From Corythucha ciliata (Eukaryota > Arthropoda > Insecta > Hemiptera > Tingidae): a stretch of DNA of 64,000 bases. Of this stretch, positions 1 through 12,599 are shown piece after piece. A program made the position numbers and the translations under genes. How positions within the stretch are numbered: the stretch's first letter is position 1; every line of letters starts with the position of its first letter. The stretch covers positions 8,370,001 through 8,434,000 of the forward strand of contig CM075943.1 of the NCBI GenBank assembly GCA_038030265.1, in the 5' to 3' direction. The notes under the pieces were generated by a model. It saw nothing but the letters and a program-made list of their open reading frames with translations. It had not been told where the DNA came from and did no database searches.

Positions 1-3000
1 TAGCCCGAAATTTAAACTGAAGAGGATTCTCCTTCTTCACATCCTGGTTCATCACCTAATAAAACACACAGGAAATAGCTAATAAATATAAACAATTCGA
101 TCATTATTTCACTGTTTACGTTAGGGCCCAGTTCACAATCTCTGAGCGCTCAAAAAAGGAGCGAATCCATAAAATGCTAAATACATTTTTGTGAACAGGG
201 CTCAAATTCCAAGCACAACAGTCTGCTGGGAAACACAATGAAGCGACTCACCCAAGAGACATATTCTGTCTTCCAAACAGCGTCCCAGCATGCAGCAATC
301 AAAATTAAGCATCAAAATAATTATGAAATTATTATTCTTTTTTTTCTATGTTACTTTTTGTTTTTTACTTAATTTTGGGGGACAAGTCGAGTTATTTTTT
401 TGTGGAATTTAAAAATCTTGGAAGACAGCAAGCAAGCGAGATGAAGTAAGAAGAGCAAGAAGATAAGATAAAACGTTTAGTGGTCACGAAATATGAAGGA
501 AAAAAAGTTTAGCTTCGAACAATTACGAGGGGTGAACGAGCAAACAACGTGGAATTTTCAAACAGGAATTAATGATGCGAAGCGGAAATGGATAGACTTC
601 GTATGAATGGGACACTTAATGAATCCTGTAGTCCACAATACCACTAGCCAAGACCCGATCAAATCCTCCTATTCTAATAGCCACAACCACCTAAGTCAAT
701 TATACGCTACGACGATCATTCTTCAAACTCCTGCCCTCTTTCAAGTGACTTGGTGTCACTTCGAACATCGAGTCCGAATTTCTCGGCACCACTTTCGTGG
801 CTTTCACACTGCCAAAACACCCATTTGGCACAAGCCTCAGTGGCCTGGGGCACTAACCAGAAATTATCCAGGGAGAAACGAAATCGGCTAGGTACCTATA
901 CGTAATAAAGTACGTCCTAATGGGCAAATTCATTGAACTTCCTAATTGCATGAACTACATTTTCACAAAAACGCCTTAAACGCCTTTTTACTGATTGGCC
1001 AAACAGGTAGATTTGCCCCATGGGCAACTGTAGCTGGAGGATTTCACTCTTCAGGAGTAGCTGATGGGCTGGATTTGACGTCAAGTGTGACGTCATCTTT
1101 GGAGTGATATATCGCGACTCGGCACCACCGCGGTGTATCCCTAAAAATCTACCCTCCCTAGTGGCACCACCCAGGCCACAAAAAACATATTTCCGGTGTC
1201 ACGCATTGCACGCCGTTACCGGGGGGGGGGGGGCATTCCACTAATATGCTAGCGTTCACTTTAAATGCTCCAATTTACTATTTTTGATTCATCATATTAT
1301 TATTCCCCTTAACCTCTCGTGCGATGGGACTCCTCTAAGTGGTGGACAGTGTACTTAAATGTAGTTCGAGTGCTACCCGCGCCCTGACGGTACCAAATTA
1401 CTAAATGGGTTTGTTAAGGGCGCTTGACCGCGGTTCCCGAAAACCTAATACGTTCCCCCTCGATCGTCCAACCATTCTATTCACCCTTCCCCCAACATCC
1501 AAGCCGAAATCTACCTAAAAATCCTGTTTCTTAAAAACCGTCGCGTCGAAGATTACACGGTTAGCGTAGCGTGCCTCCCGTGATTCCGTGAGATAATTTT
1601 CTCCCCCCCCTCCCCCCAATTCCTTTCTGCCTTTGACACTTGTTGTAAATAGCTCTGATTGTGAACCTTGCTTAATTGTCACTGAAACTAGAAAGCGAAA
1701 TATTCGGCTTCCTCGTGGCTAATTAAGTAGGTAAGAAGGTAACGGCATAACTCGAACGTGTTAAACTATTAACGGTTTAACGCTTGGTTGAGCCTTGTTT
1801 TGACATATCCGAGGAAATATTTTTCCACAAATTCCTAAGCCCCGGTGTTTTTCCTCTCTGATCAAATCGCACACAAAGAAATCGCGCATGTTGCAATTGA
1901 ATTTGCCGAGTCCAAGAAGTCAATATTAACGTGAATACAACAGGTAAGGCAGTCATGAGTGGGGAGGAGAGGAGAGAAGTAATGAAAATAGTTTTACAGT
2001 AGTTTGACCTGCTACTAACGTCACGTGATTTACTGCTTCGTGAATCATAGACAGTCGACTTCGTGTTCATCCGTGTTGGAGTAATGTCTTTGAATCATCG
2101 ACTGTAACTGTCATTTACGAACATTTCCTTATTCATTGAAATAGCCAGAAAGAATTGAAAATACTTCGTGTTTAAAGGCTTCCAATAATCAAATTAAATA
2201 GGTACTTCTTTCTAGTTCCTGGAACTGACAATTTAACTTCGGTGATGTTACTGAAAATTCTGCGACTGCTCTCCCGAAAAAAGCTGAGAATCAACCCAGA
2301 AACGGAATCATTCAGTTTCTTCGACCAAAAAATCTGACTATCTTACCAATGGGCGGGGGGGGGGCCTTTGTACCCAATACTATCCAATTGCCAATAAATG
2401 TGTTTTTCTCGAGAGGAAGACTCCAGCACTTCCAGTGTGAAGCCTCGGCCTTTGCTCGAGGGCGGGAAAACTCGGGCAAGCGGAACCTGAAGAGGACGAT
2501 GCGGCCAGAGGCCCCCGTGGGGATTTCTCCCTCTTTTGAGGTTTTTTTCGAGTAGATTTTTCCCGTGGGACAACGCTCAGGCAGGGGGCGGGGTACTGTC
2601 AGATGTCTGCAGACCCCATTATGGGAGGCGTCCCGCGAATGGAGCCGTACAAGCAGGAAGCGCTGCGTTCAGAGCTCAGAGCTGCTCTGGATATAGAACC
2701 TTTAAAGCACATTGACTATTCACGCCGTAAAATGGGCAAATCTGACTCAATTAATCCTTAAAATGGGTTAACTGACGATTCACGCCATGAAAATGCCTAA
2801 ACTGACGATATTTGTGCCCTGAAAAGGGCAATTCAGCCTCTACAATGGCCTAACTGGCCATTAGCTCCTTGAAAATTGCGTAACTGACGATTCATGCCCT
2901 AAAAATATAGCCAAACAAAAAAACGGTAGACTGCCAGTTTAAGTTCTCAAAAATGTCCACACTGACCATTCACGCCCCACAGTTAAAGAAACTTTCAATT

Positions 3001-6000
3001 GGCGCATTGAAAATGGCCATCAGCACCTATAGAATAGCCAAACTGTATTGATGGACTGACTACTGTCGCCCTATAAAACTATTCGTGGCCTGAAAATGGC
3101 AAAACTGACTCAATAAACAAACAGTCTCAATAAATACTATTTATTTGCCTCCAGGCTTGGTGGTGACTGGAGGCGGAGTGATTCACCGCCATATCCCTCG
3201 GGCTCGTCACTCCCTTGGGAATGTCAGCCAAGTAAAGCCTCCAGGCCAGGGAAAACAAATTATTTAAGCGTCTTCTCCTGAACCAGATGAAACTCTTCAA
3301 CAACAATATCACTCAATTCGCGTCAGTTTAAAGCTGTATTTAGGATGGGGGGGGGGGCTCGTCAGAAACGGCGCTTGACGAACAGCAGCGATGGTTTAGG
3401 GATAATTCACCGTTCTACAGTGCGCCAATTCAGAGACGGTGGCAAGGACTTTTCGCAGTGCCAAAGTAGTGAGTGCTGGGTTGCCACCACACAGCAATAA
3501 GAAGGCCAACCTATGAAAATTGTCAACGGTATCTTTGATTCCCCTCCCCCGTTTTTTTTGAACGTTTAAAGTCATTACACCCTCGATAATTATTTTTTCG
3601 AGATAATGAGGAAAACATGCGCGCTCACGACCTCTTAAAAGCCTACTAGCGTGACCTCCCGTGATTTCTTACATACATATTTTTGGGGCCAACCTCAAGG
3701 AATAATATTTTTCTCCTGATTTATTTGATATTAATTCTTGGCTCAGAGAAAAAATCTTACCAATTCGAAGCTCGATACAATGTTTTTTTTTTGCAAGTTT
3801 CTATCAATTGTTAACTGTTAAACTTATTGAGGAAAAACAGCGTTTTGCTCTCGTTTTGCTATTGTCAATTCAAAACTGCAGTTATTTTTCTATTTTATGC
3901 CGAATGAACGTTAACGGGAGTTGGAAAGATTTCGAGAATGAATTTAATTTCAGTTTTAAAGACCTTCTAGTGATGCATGGGAGAGAATATTGAAAGAATG
4001 ACGGGGGAATCTTTCTTTACATTAAAAGACAAGGCCCATGGCTTCAAGGTAATTTCTACCTTGAATAAATAATACAAGAAAAAAACGCATGCGATACGAC
4101 CAAAACCCTACGTTTTTTTTTCTCTCTATCTGGATTTTACTACCGGGATTTGTATCAATTCTGGTAACTGGAAAAAATTACCATGAATACCCCTTCACTA
4201 ATTTGTTCAATAATAGGCGATTGTGAAGCATGACCCATTTTCTTACGGTTCGCGCGTGGGGGGGGGAGGAGCCCTTTTCTTTCTAACGGACGATGCATGC
4301 CATCGACGGAACGTCGAGATAACTTTTGTTTAAATCGGGAGTGGGAGGGGAGGGGTGTTAAAGACGAATGCCTAGGAAACGTCAAAGGAAAACTGAAGGA
4401 AAACGGGGGGGCCACACCCAGTAAACACCTGTTAAGCAGTCTGCTAGGTAGAAAGATGAGAAAATAATGACTAAATGGGGAGACTGAATTTTTAAGTTTT
4501 CGGAGGATTGGGCACTAACGAAAGGTTTAGGGATCTACACAAAGAGCATAAGGCGTAAGGACTTTACTCCTGAATAATAATAAAAATGACCAAAATTACC
4601 GATTAACGTCATTATTTCATATAAAAATTGTTCAAGTAAAAAAATCTCTCTTGAAAAATCTTTTTCAAGTACTAAAATGATTATACCGATTCCCCTTTCT
4701 AAGAATGAAAGAATGATGAAATACAAAACTCAGGTGGTTCATGGAAGATAAGCAATGATGGAAAAAATACTCAGGTAATAAGAACAAGTGATAGTAGACA
4801 ATTTTGCGGTGCGAAAATAATTCATAAAAAAAGGGGTAGGATGCGCTAATTGTGTAATTAACGCAAACGTTCAAGACTTTTCTTACCACGTCACATTTTT
4901 TCGCGCGAGGAAGCTGCTTTTTATACGTAAAGAAAATTCTGTTGAGAACATTATCCGGCTGGCATGTAAATAAAAAGAACGGTCAGGCAATTATTACCAC
5001 GCCAAAAGCCCCCCCCCCCCGTTCGAAGGAGTCCCTTAAGTCTGGATTATTGTAACCGGGCGATCGCGAAACTTGATGAATTAAGGCTTTTTGAGGGATG
5101 AGAAAGAAGCTTCCCTTGACATGCCTGACACTTCTGACCTAGCCAGCTACTCAAGGCCGTTATTTTCAGGTAAATAGCTATAGTGCATGCTGTAGAAAGG
5201 CTCAAATTTAGCACACGTTGTATAAGATTTAAGAGATCATAAACCGTTATCGACCGAGTGAAGTTTTTTATTAATTCGATAATTTTTTATTAATTAGATA
5301 AAATTTCAAACGTTGGCCAAGTTCCGTCTCAAAGCGCCCAACTCATTTCAATGCGCGATAATCGCAATTAAAAGTGGGTTGATCGTTTAAAAAAAAGAGA
5401 GAAAAAAAAAGATGAAAACAAAATTGACGAAGGAAATGTTTAAAACGTATTGTTCGACCACAAGGACAATGTTCACACTAGCTTATTCATTCGAAAGACT
5501 CCTTCTAATGGTTTATTAAAAAAAAAAAAAAAAAAAAAAGATTTCCAAAGACCAATCTTTAAAGCTATTAGCGGGGGAAGGGGGGTAAAAATTGAAATTC
5601 GGGGAAAAAGCTGAGCAACCCATTCACCTAAAAGTATACAAAAACGCCGGCAGTACAAAGCGGAAAAATTATTGTATCATTAAAAAACTGACCTTTTTAT
5701 ACAATTTTATCCACGTAAGATCTCCTTTGCTGTCTGTGTACTGAAGACCGAAGAACCAAACTTCTCGGAGGCCAATCGTTTTGACCACTTGATCGAAGAG
5801 CTGTTTGCCGGTGGTAGTTTGCTGGATAGCAAACTCCAACTCGGCATCCATGGTGGTCACACGAACGTTCATCTGCACAAAAATTATTCACGAAATTTAA
5901 AAAAAAAAAAAAAAAAAAAACAACTTTTTTTCATAAAAGAAAGGGCGAGGTGGAACACTAGTTTTAACGGTTAACACTTCACTTTTTCTTCAATGAGCAA

Positions 6001-6037
6001 AAAAAGTAAATTTACTAACCGATTTACCGGACACCAT
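1..6037 (-). CDS. Moe: Moesin/ezrin/radixin (ERM) 5' coding part, partial at left edge
   Basis: ERM proteins link plasma-membrane proteins and PIP2 to cortical actin; the N-terminal FERM domain binds membrane. Coding exons on the minus strand: 6037-6020 (MVSGKS), 5872-5693 (60 codons, opening [16 protein letters not shown] and containing [20 protein letters not shown]), then 55-1 ([18 protein letters not shown]), cut by the window edge. All junctions are phase 0, with donors GTTAGT (6019) and GTCAGT (5692) and acceptors GTGCAG and TTAG. This is FERM lobe F1 running into F2; the rest of FERM, the helical region and the C-ERMAD lie outside the window. The stretch QQTTTGKQ...TDSKGDLTW is closer to insect Moesin than to vertebrate paralogues. 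An alternative first exon is given separately. Family assignment is very sure; the symbol Moe rather than another ERM name is by analogy. Confidence 0.93.
56..5692 (-). other. ERM intron 2 (5.6 kb): no other gene seen
   Basis: Splice signals at both ends fit the ERM gene. Inside I see no conserved exon. Short open frames here lack codon structure and are treated as chance. It holds a degenerate array at about 2690-3125, G or C runs near 1210, 2345, 3350 and 5010, and long A/T runs near 5520. Confidence 0.7.
2690..3125. repeat. Degenerate array, unit near AAATGGCCAAACTGACGATT
   Basis: About fifteen imperfect units of roughly 25-32 bp, each built around an 'AAATGGC.AAACTGAC.ATTC.CGCC' pattern, lie head to tail. 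The same unit recurs at 33050-33540 in an intron of MAP3K4, so this is a dispersed family and not only local slippage. Confidence 0.75.
5693..5872 (-). CDS. Moe: ERM exon 2, FERM F1 lobe
   Basis: This 180-bp exon (60 codons, phase 0 on both sides) encodes the most conserved part of the ERM FERM domain: [14 protein letters not shown], then [12 protein letters not shown] and TWIKLYKK. The acceptor is TTTTTGTGCAG at 5873-5883 and the donor AAG/GTCAGT starts at 5692. A poly-T stretch on the minus strand (5900-5920) lies just upstream and may act as pyrimidine tract. The intron that follows (5692 down to 56) is 5.6 kb. Confidence 0.95.
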
Positions 6038-6837
6038 TTTGTCCAATTACTAAGAGGACACTAGGGAGGGTCAAACAACACACTCTTAGATCCTAAATCT
6101 TAACAAATAGCGGGTAAATAAATAAAATTGTTCGTTGGAAAGAATCCGGCAAACCACTGGCTTATGGCGAGACTCGGGGAACTGAAGAAGAAGAAGAGAG
6201 AGAGGAAGAGAACAAGCGACACTCATGTGAATGTCCTTGGTGGTTTGGAGGGAGCCAGACAAGCCAATCGCATGCTGGCAATCCTCGCACAGGTATATCT
6301 TCGGAAAGGTGTAGGGCGAATTCAAAAAAAAATAATGTTTAGGTAATTTCTATTTAAAACAAAAAAAAGGTACTGAGTCATTGAACAAAAATGTTTTAAT
6401 CTTTAGAATTTGATTTTGAGGCGATAGGCAAGGAAATTCAACCGAGGGGTGAGAATATAATGAGTAAAAAAGGGCTCTTAAGAAATAAGAGGGCTGTATG
6501 GTGACGCTTGGTGGTGGAGGGGGGAGGGAGCCACATGGTGCTCGAATTGGGTTAAGCGGAAGAGAAAAAAAGCGGTTACTATAATTTGCGCAGATGCCGC
6601 CGGATGAGTCACTTTTTTGGGACTCTCAAGACAGTTTCAGTATATGTAAACAAGTACAACTGGACAGATTTGCTTGTAGATATTTTCAAGGTCTGGAGGG
6701 CGTGCCCCCCCCCAGTCCCCTCGCCACCCATCAGGCGATTTCTGGCTGACAACTGAGTCGAGTATAAAATACATTTGAAGAATTCAAGTACCAGTACTCG
6801 ACTTGCAGTAAGTGGTTTCAAAACTGGACGCTGAATT

Positions 6838-7110
6838 AAAATTTATCTTGACAGCAGATCAGTGTCGTCTTAGATTAGGGAAGGGGCCCCATTGGATCTA
6901 AGGATGCAAGGTGACTATGGCGCTGGGATGGAAGGGAGGGGGAGTCCAATATTGAAAACAACTTTTGGGGCTATTCTTACCCCACAGCCCAGGGCGGCAA
7001 AATTTTAACAAAATTCACTATTTTGCCCCTCTCTCCTTCGTGAATTTCCAAGGTGAAACCATTAAATGTGGCCGTAGTCGCAATGTCAACAATAAAACAG
7101 ATCCAGAGCC
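6838..7110. repeat. Dispersed repeat, copy 1 (pair with 8725-9065)
   Basis: Segments such as TTATCTTGACAGCAGATCAG, GGCGGCAAAATTTTAACAAA and a 'caatttccaaggcaaaacc'-like stretch recur in the same order at 8725-9065 with many differences. No coding capacity is convincing. A 55-bp part near 6650 (TGGACAGATTTGCTTGTAGA) also recurs near 7210. Confidence 0.55.
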
Positions 7111-7838
7111 GAAACTAACGGTTTACAGTCCAAATCAAACTGGCGTGTGCGATAAAGTTCTCGCTTTTACAGCGGCCGATAAATTTCAGTATAATATGTA
7201 AACAAGAACAATAACTGGACAGATTTGCTTGTAGATATTGCGGCAGATAAATTTCAGAGCGGCCTAGTCTGACCGAGCGCTGTTTTTCCGGAGTCCTGGG
7301 CTCTCAACGGCCAGAATGATCATTTCAGAGCCAAACGTAAGATGTTTTTGACCTACAAATAAGCAGACAACAACACCGAACGGAGGGTGTCCTCCTACCA
7401 TCTCAAAATTAATTTTTAGTAGGCGATGAAGTCACTGGGGAGGGGTCAACGGTCACGGTCGGATGCAGAGTTACCAGATTGGGCTCTTAACAGCGTTTTG
7501 GACTATTTCTGGAGGCTACTTCGCGGTTAAAGTTCATAAAAAACGCTAAACCGATATTTGGGCTATTTAAATTAACTGAAAACGCGAGTGTTAGGCTACT
7601 CACCTAAAACATAATCATCAAGACTTACCCACTGGTGAAAATGTCAGGGTTCTCGACTTCTCATAAGAGGTGCGTGGGGGAGGACTATGCCGTATTTTAT
7701 TTAATAGTGGAAAGTCCGTCAAAATGTGCGTTTTTGACGGGCAAAATTCGTAGAGATCGCTTACTAAAAAAAACAATTTCGCGGGTAAATTGGGGGGGGG
7801 GGGCTATATTTTTTCTCGCCTGTGCCCTCAAACATATA

Positions 7839-8407
7839 GTCCTGGAGCCCACCGTATGAAAAATCCGGGTCATTCGATCGTGTCTGGCAGCTGCGTAGGT
7901 CGTTTTCTATGGTCTGATAGATGACACTTCTGAGATCGCCAGACATTTTCCGTGGGACAGGGGTTCACAACAGAGCTAGCTATTGGCAGACACACCTTTG
8001 GGCTGCATGAAAACGGCTGGCAAGTATTAAAATTGGTTCTTCGCAAACAATAAACTAGAAAACCACCGCCGTCATTCAATTTTGAATGAAACCTTGACTA
8101 CTAGTGAGCCTCGAAATTTCAAAATTTCCAAAGCTCGCGATTATCTGATCTGATCTGATCTCGCGATTATCTTGTTGTTGGTTTCGTAACGTACAGGTCG
8201 GAGAAAACGACTTTTTAATCTTGCCAGTCGTTTTCAAAGCACCCAAAGCTGTGTTTGTCAACAGCTAGCTCTGCTGTGAGCCCCTGTCCCATGGAAAATG
8301 TCTGGCGATCTCAGAAGAATCACCTCCTAGACCATAAAAAAAACGTCTTGTGCAGGTACCAGACACGATTAAATGACCCGGATTTTCGATACTGTTGGCT
8401 CCAGGAC
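7839..8407. mobile_element. Foldback MITE copy 1 (TA target, long inverted repeats)
   Basis: This 569-bp element is bounded by TA on both sides (7837-7838, 8408-8409). Its left arm starts GTCCTGGAGCCCACC and its right arm ends TTGGCTCCAGGAC; inner parts of the arms, such as AATCCGGGTCATTCGATCGT and its reverse complement, pair over roughly 250 bp each. A second copy is at 18969-19513. TA target and hairpin structure suggest a non-autonomous Tc1/mariner-type element. No transposase is present. Confidence 0.8.
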
Positions 8408-8724
8408 TAATATTCAAGTTAAAAAATAAATTAGAAGCCACAATAAACTTCCGCCACCCTACGCCACTGGACACACCTTCAGTCCACTTGGCTACACCTG
8501 GTCCTGGCTCTCATGAGCCCGGCGATTCGAGCCGAGTATAGATAGAACTGATGGACCGCTATCAAGGAACGGATGACTGACACTGCTCTACCACCCCCTA
8601 CTTTCGAACACTTCATTTGCCGTGAAATTTTAGTAAAAATAAAGAAAAGATTCTAGGGCAAAATCTGATAACGCGGACATAATTCCCCCCCCCCCATTCG
8701 TCGGAAACAGCCCTTTTTCGCCAA

Positions 8725-9065
8725 TTTTATCTTGAAAACAGATCAGTGCCGTCCTACAATTAGTTTTAGGTGTGGGAGGGGGCACTTTGGGCCCATCGGG
8801 CTATGATGAAGGTCGAGGGGTGGGGTGGGGATTGAAAGAACTTCTTCACTTTTCAAGAGCTTTTTCTCACGGCATGATCGGGGACGCCTCAAGCACAGGA
8901 CGGCAAAATGTTAACAAAATTCACCAATTTGGCCTCCCAAGGTTTAGATAACGCAAGTTTCTTCGCGAATTTCCATTTTAGCGAAAGAATAATCAATTTC
9001 CAAGGCAAAACCACCGAATTATGTGACCGTAAAGTCGAAATATCAACAATTAAAAAACAGCAGTC
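8725..9065. repeat. Dispersed repeat, copy 2 (pair with 6838-7110)
   Basis: Degenerate partner of the 6838-7110 segment, sharing TTATCTTGAAAACAGATCAG, ACGGCAAAATGTTAACAAAA and a following 'aatttccaaggcaaaacc' block. Copy 2 carries extra sequence in the middle. Origin unknown. Confidence 0.5.
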
Positions 9066-10993
9066 CCGTTTTCGTCCCATCATTCCTATGGCAATGGTTT
9101 TTGAATGAGCCAACCGCCAACCCCGCGAAATTATTTTCTTGAACGAGCCGAACCCTGGGATTTCAAACAGCACCCCCCCCCCCCAGGATATTTGACGGTT
9201 CGGTCAAATCCCCGGACGGATGTCCCCTCGACTAATATGGTAAAAAATTAAAACCAATGGATTACCTTTAGTGCGTCCTAGGACCCCACGTCCTGGATAG
9301 ACAATTTTTTTTGAGCTGCTAGGTTACCTTTGGTAATGGACCCCCCCCCCCTACCATCACAGTACTTGGACGAGTTCTCAATACAACACTAACTATCCAG
9401 TTTATGCGGGGCGTACAGCACGATAAATTACCACGTACGAGTATAAGCCAGATTGATCGCAGTACGAGCATGAAGCTCAACGGCTCTTTCCAATGATTAG
9501 TGGAGGTAAAGTGCGAATCAACAGATGTTCAACAGATAGCCAATGCACGGGGTGAATACTGAATAGTACGTTATTTCTCTGAGGGATGGGGGGGGGGGGA
9601 TAAATTAATACGTATGTATCAGGAAGAAACAGTTAATTTCGGAAGGTCTGAAACGGGACGTTGGTTTCAGGGGGCAAAACTCATGTTTCCGAGGGGGCAG
9701 ATCTAGAACAAAACATACAAAAAACCGTTGAACCTACCTTGAAACCCGTTAATAACCACAAATAAGTTGAAATAGACGAAACACCTATTTTCTAGTGTCT
9801 AGCACTGTACCCCACTTGCTATCATCGCCAGCTGAAGTGCAACCAACTTGTATCAGACCGGACTCCTTCCGTGCACGTTCACCAAAACTGAAATGAACGG
9901 AGAGACCAGAACTTGCGATAGGAACGGAAATCAGGAGGCACACGCAATGTTTTTTGCCGGAATATTTAATATTTGAATAAAAAAAAATGGTGGTTTTTCC
10001 CCCTTCATTATTGCGTAACTATGAAAGGAAATAGGAGCCTTACAATTTTCACACGAAAATCAAAGAGGGTCTCATTCCCAATTTCTCTTTCACATCAGAG
10101 AGAATGTATAAAAAGAAGGTGACGAGTTTTTAACTTTCACACAGTTGTTTTTGTCAGAACTCACTCTTTTCAACTATAAGCTGACACAGTAATAAACCAT
10201 AATGATGGTCCACTGGAAACTTGACTCACGTAAAGACGTGAGCGCGTGTTTGCCCGGAAAAATGCTTCATTAAATAGTAGCGTGTCAAAATCGTCACCCT
10301 ATTGTGGAATTTGTTGACATTTACCGCGGAGTGAGAAGTCAAATTAAAACAACTAATCCCTTAATCTGTACAAAACTTCATCTTTGATTTACGCCAAGGC
10401 CACACAAGAAAAAAAAGGAAGTAAAACCCACGCAACTGTGTAAAATTGTAGTCACTTTGGGAATATTCTCACCCCTCCCCCCATATCACTCGATAGGTGA
10501 AGGGGTAAAGACCTTGAATTTCACGAAGTCCCGAGTTTTCATTCAAGTATCAAGAATCACTTGTTGTCCGTGACTTGCGGTTAAATGGGCTGCATTACAG
10601 GAGCCATAAGAGGAGGATTTTGATTACCACAATTTTTAAAAGTTTTTGCCGATTACTAATATTCTAGAAAATGTGAAGAATTCGCGATTACAAAAAAAAA
10701 GGGAAGGGATTGTCAAGTCACCCATTGAATCACTGCAGTGGGAGGTGAAAACGATGATAAAAAAAAATGTTAATCCATCAGTTGACAAACTCAACAGATA
10801 GAAATAAATACGGTAAAATAGTAAATTATTTCACAATTTTTCCGCATTTATTTCGTTGAATTATTAACGGCGATATCTCACAATAAATTGGCAAATAAAG
10901 GATCCAAATTCCAGAGAAATGTGTTCGCACATTGTTAGGAGCGACGGGAAAAAAAGAGTTAAAATACGATAAAAGAATAGGAGCTGTACTTAC

Positions 10994-11033
10994 AGGCTTC
11001 GGCATTTTGGCAAGCCCCTTCCAACAGTAAAAT
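10994..11033 (-). CDS. Moe: Alternative first coding exon of the ERM gene (MPKP)
   Basis: On the minus strand, ATG at 11005 begins Met-Pro-Lys-Pro and is followed at once by a strong donor GTAAGT (10993-10988), phase 0. Spliced to the exon at 5872 this gives [16 protein letters not shown], almost identical to the start of vertebrate ezrin ([16 protein letters not shown]). A good acceptor (TCTTTACTTACAG) ends at 11034, so the exon is probably 11033-10994 with a short 5' UTR and a further upstream non-coding exon. With the MVSGKS exon at 6037 the gene has two possible amino termini. The inference rests on sequence match and phase; no transcript was seen. Confidence 0.8.
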
Positions 11034-11805
11034 CTGTAAGTAAAGAGAAAAACAAAGTGATAACATTGAACCATATAATAATTTAATGACACAATAATGA
11101 ATTTTTGGGGCAATGTTCTTGGAGGCTTCCAGTGGTACCCCTGCAATTTGGGCTCCTGAAGAACTTGTTACTTTCACCCAACCACCAGACACTTCATTTA
11201 ACGACCACGACACCAGATGGGGTTTATTAGCTTCAAAACCACAAATTTGGGTCCACAGCTAACAATGATTCGCCCCCCCCCCCAACCAACCAACTATTTG
11301 ACCAATTAGTTTGACATTTACCCCGCCCCTAGACATTTAGCATGACCATATATGGCCAAAAACTGTCCGTTAAGGCGGGAAACAGCAGTTTCTAACGTCG
11401 CAAGTCGATGGCTCCATCTTCGGAACCCCCGAATCTTGGCATTGAACGTACCACGGACTAGATTTTATTGTACTTCACCAGATTGTAGTTTCTGCACTAC
11501 ACGAAAGCACAACTGTAAGCCATAGCACATGGCTCCGCGATTCGCGTAGGTCGGAAATGACCTACACAGCTTAGCGAGGATGTGTAAAGTGCGCGTCCTT
11601 ATATTTATAAGGCGAGGGGATGGGGTAAGGTGGCGTACGAGCTTCGTAAGTCTAATGTTGCCATTTTCGACTGACTTCTTTACGTGACGCATATTCGTGA
11701 CTAAAATAGGCAAAAAGCGCCAGTGTCATGTTCCTGGGGTCGGATCGCGAGTAAAATCGAGACAATCGCTTATTGGTGGTTTATTCTGGGAGGCAACAAA
11801 ATTGA

Positions 11806-11947
11806 TAGCGTTTTCCATTTGCATAAAATTCCGCTTTGAAGCTGAGCATTTCCACCCGCCTTCTCTGAATTATATCATATGGTAACAGAAAATACGGATG
11901 GAAATGCTTGGCTCCAGAGCAGAATTTTATGCAAATGGAAAACGCCA
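11806..11947. mobile_element. 142-bp MITE, copy A
   Basis: Inverted ends GCGTTTTCCATTTGCATAAA and its complement enclose a short core. The flanks carry TGA on both sides (11803-11805, 11948-11950), a 3-bp target duplication. Length equals that of copy B at 12716-12857. Short size, 3-bp duplication and inverted ends suggest a PIF/Harbinger-type MITE. Confidence 0.75.
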
Positions 11948-12458
11948 TGAGAAAAAGCGCTTATGTGCTGTTCTTTTGCTGCGGAAAGTCGAGAAATTTA
12001 ACGATTTTGTTGTTTTTCTTTCCCAAGGGAAAATGTTTAGTTCCAATGCCTACCTGCTTGAAAGGATTTTAAGGTTTCCAAGAGAACTATTCGAGGATCG
12101 TCATGAATAAAAAAGGGTGGGCTGCAGCAGTCGTCCTGGCTACGCCATTGCACCACACGCCTTGATTGGCTTTACCCACAGAGTTGGCAGACTGGGCTAC
12201 GCTACATTTTGAGCCCATTTTAAAGCTCTAAAACGCGGTTTGAGCAACTTTTTTCAGTGAAATACGCGAATACTGGGCGAGCAGCCCAATAATCTTATGT
12301 GCCGAGTCTTATCAAATGCGCTGGTTCATAGGAGAGGGAAAATCCCTACGATGGTGCACTTTTCTTCATCTACTTTGTATTTGGGAAGTGATGGTTCGTA
12401 CTCAATTTAAAAACCAGTTGAATAAGCACCAGCTAAACATTTGATGATTTGAACCTTT

Positions 12459-12595
12459 GGTCGTATTCAAAGACCTTCCTTACAGAAACCTTAACTTAAG
12501 TTGTCCAAAGATCATACGGTCAACTAAAATGTATCACCTGTTTTGAAGTACTTTAAGGAGGCCTTAAAGTTAAGGAAGGTCTCTGAATACGATCC
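12459..12595. mobile_element. MITE-like inverted repeat, about 137 bp
   Basis: Left arm GGTCGTATTCAAAGACCTTC and right arm GAAGGTCTCTGAATACGATC are near-perfect complements around an AT-rich core. I could not fix the target duplication. Family unknown. Confidence 0.6.
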
Positions 12596-12599
12596 TAAA

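Noticed and set aside
607..891. 94-codon plus-strand open frame in the ERM intron
   Set aside because: Composition is random-looking (many His, Ser, Asn), antisense to the ERM intron, and no homologue is recognised.
10826..11213. Two overlapping minus-strand frames of 106 and 84 codons
   Set aside because: They only shadow the MPKP first exon and its 5' UTR; neither has a family match of its own.
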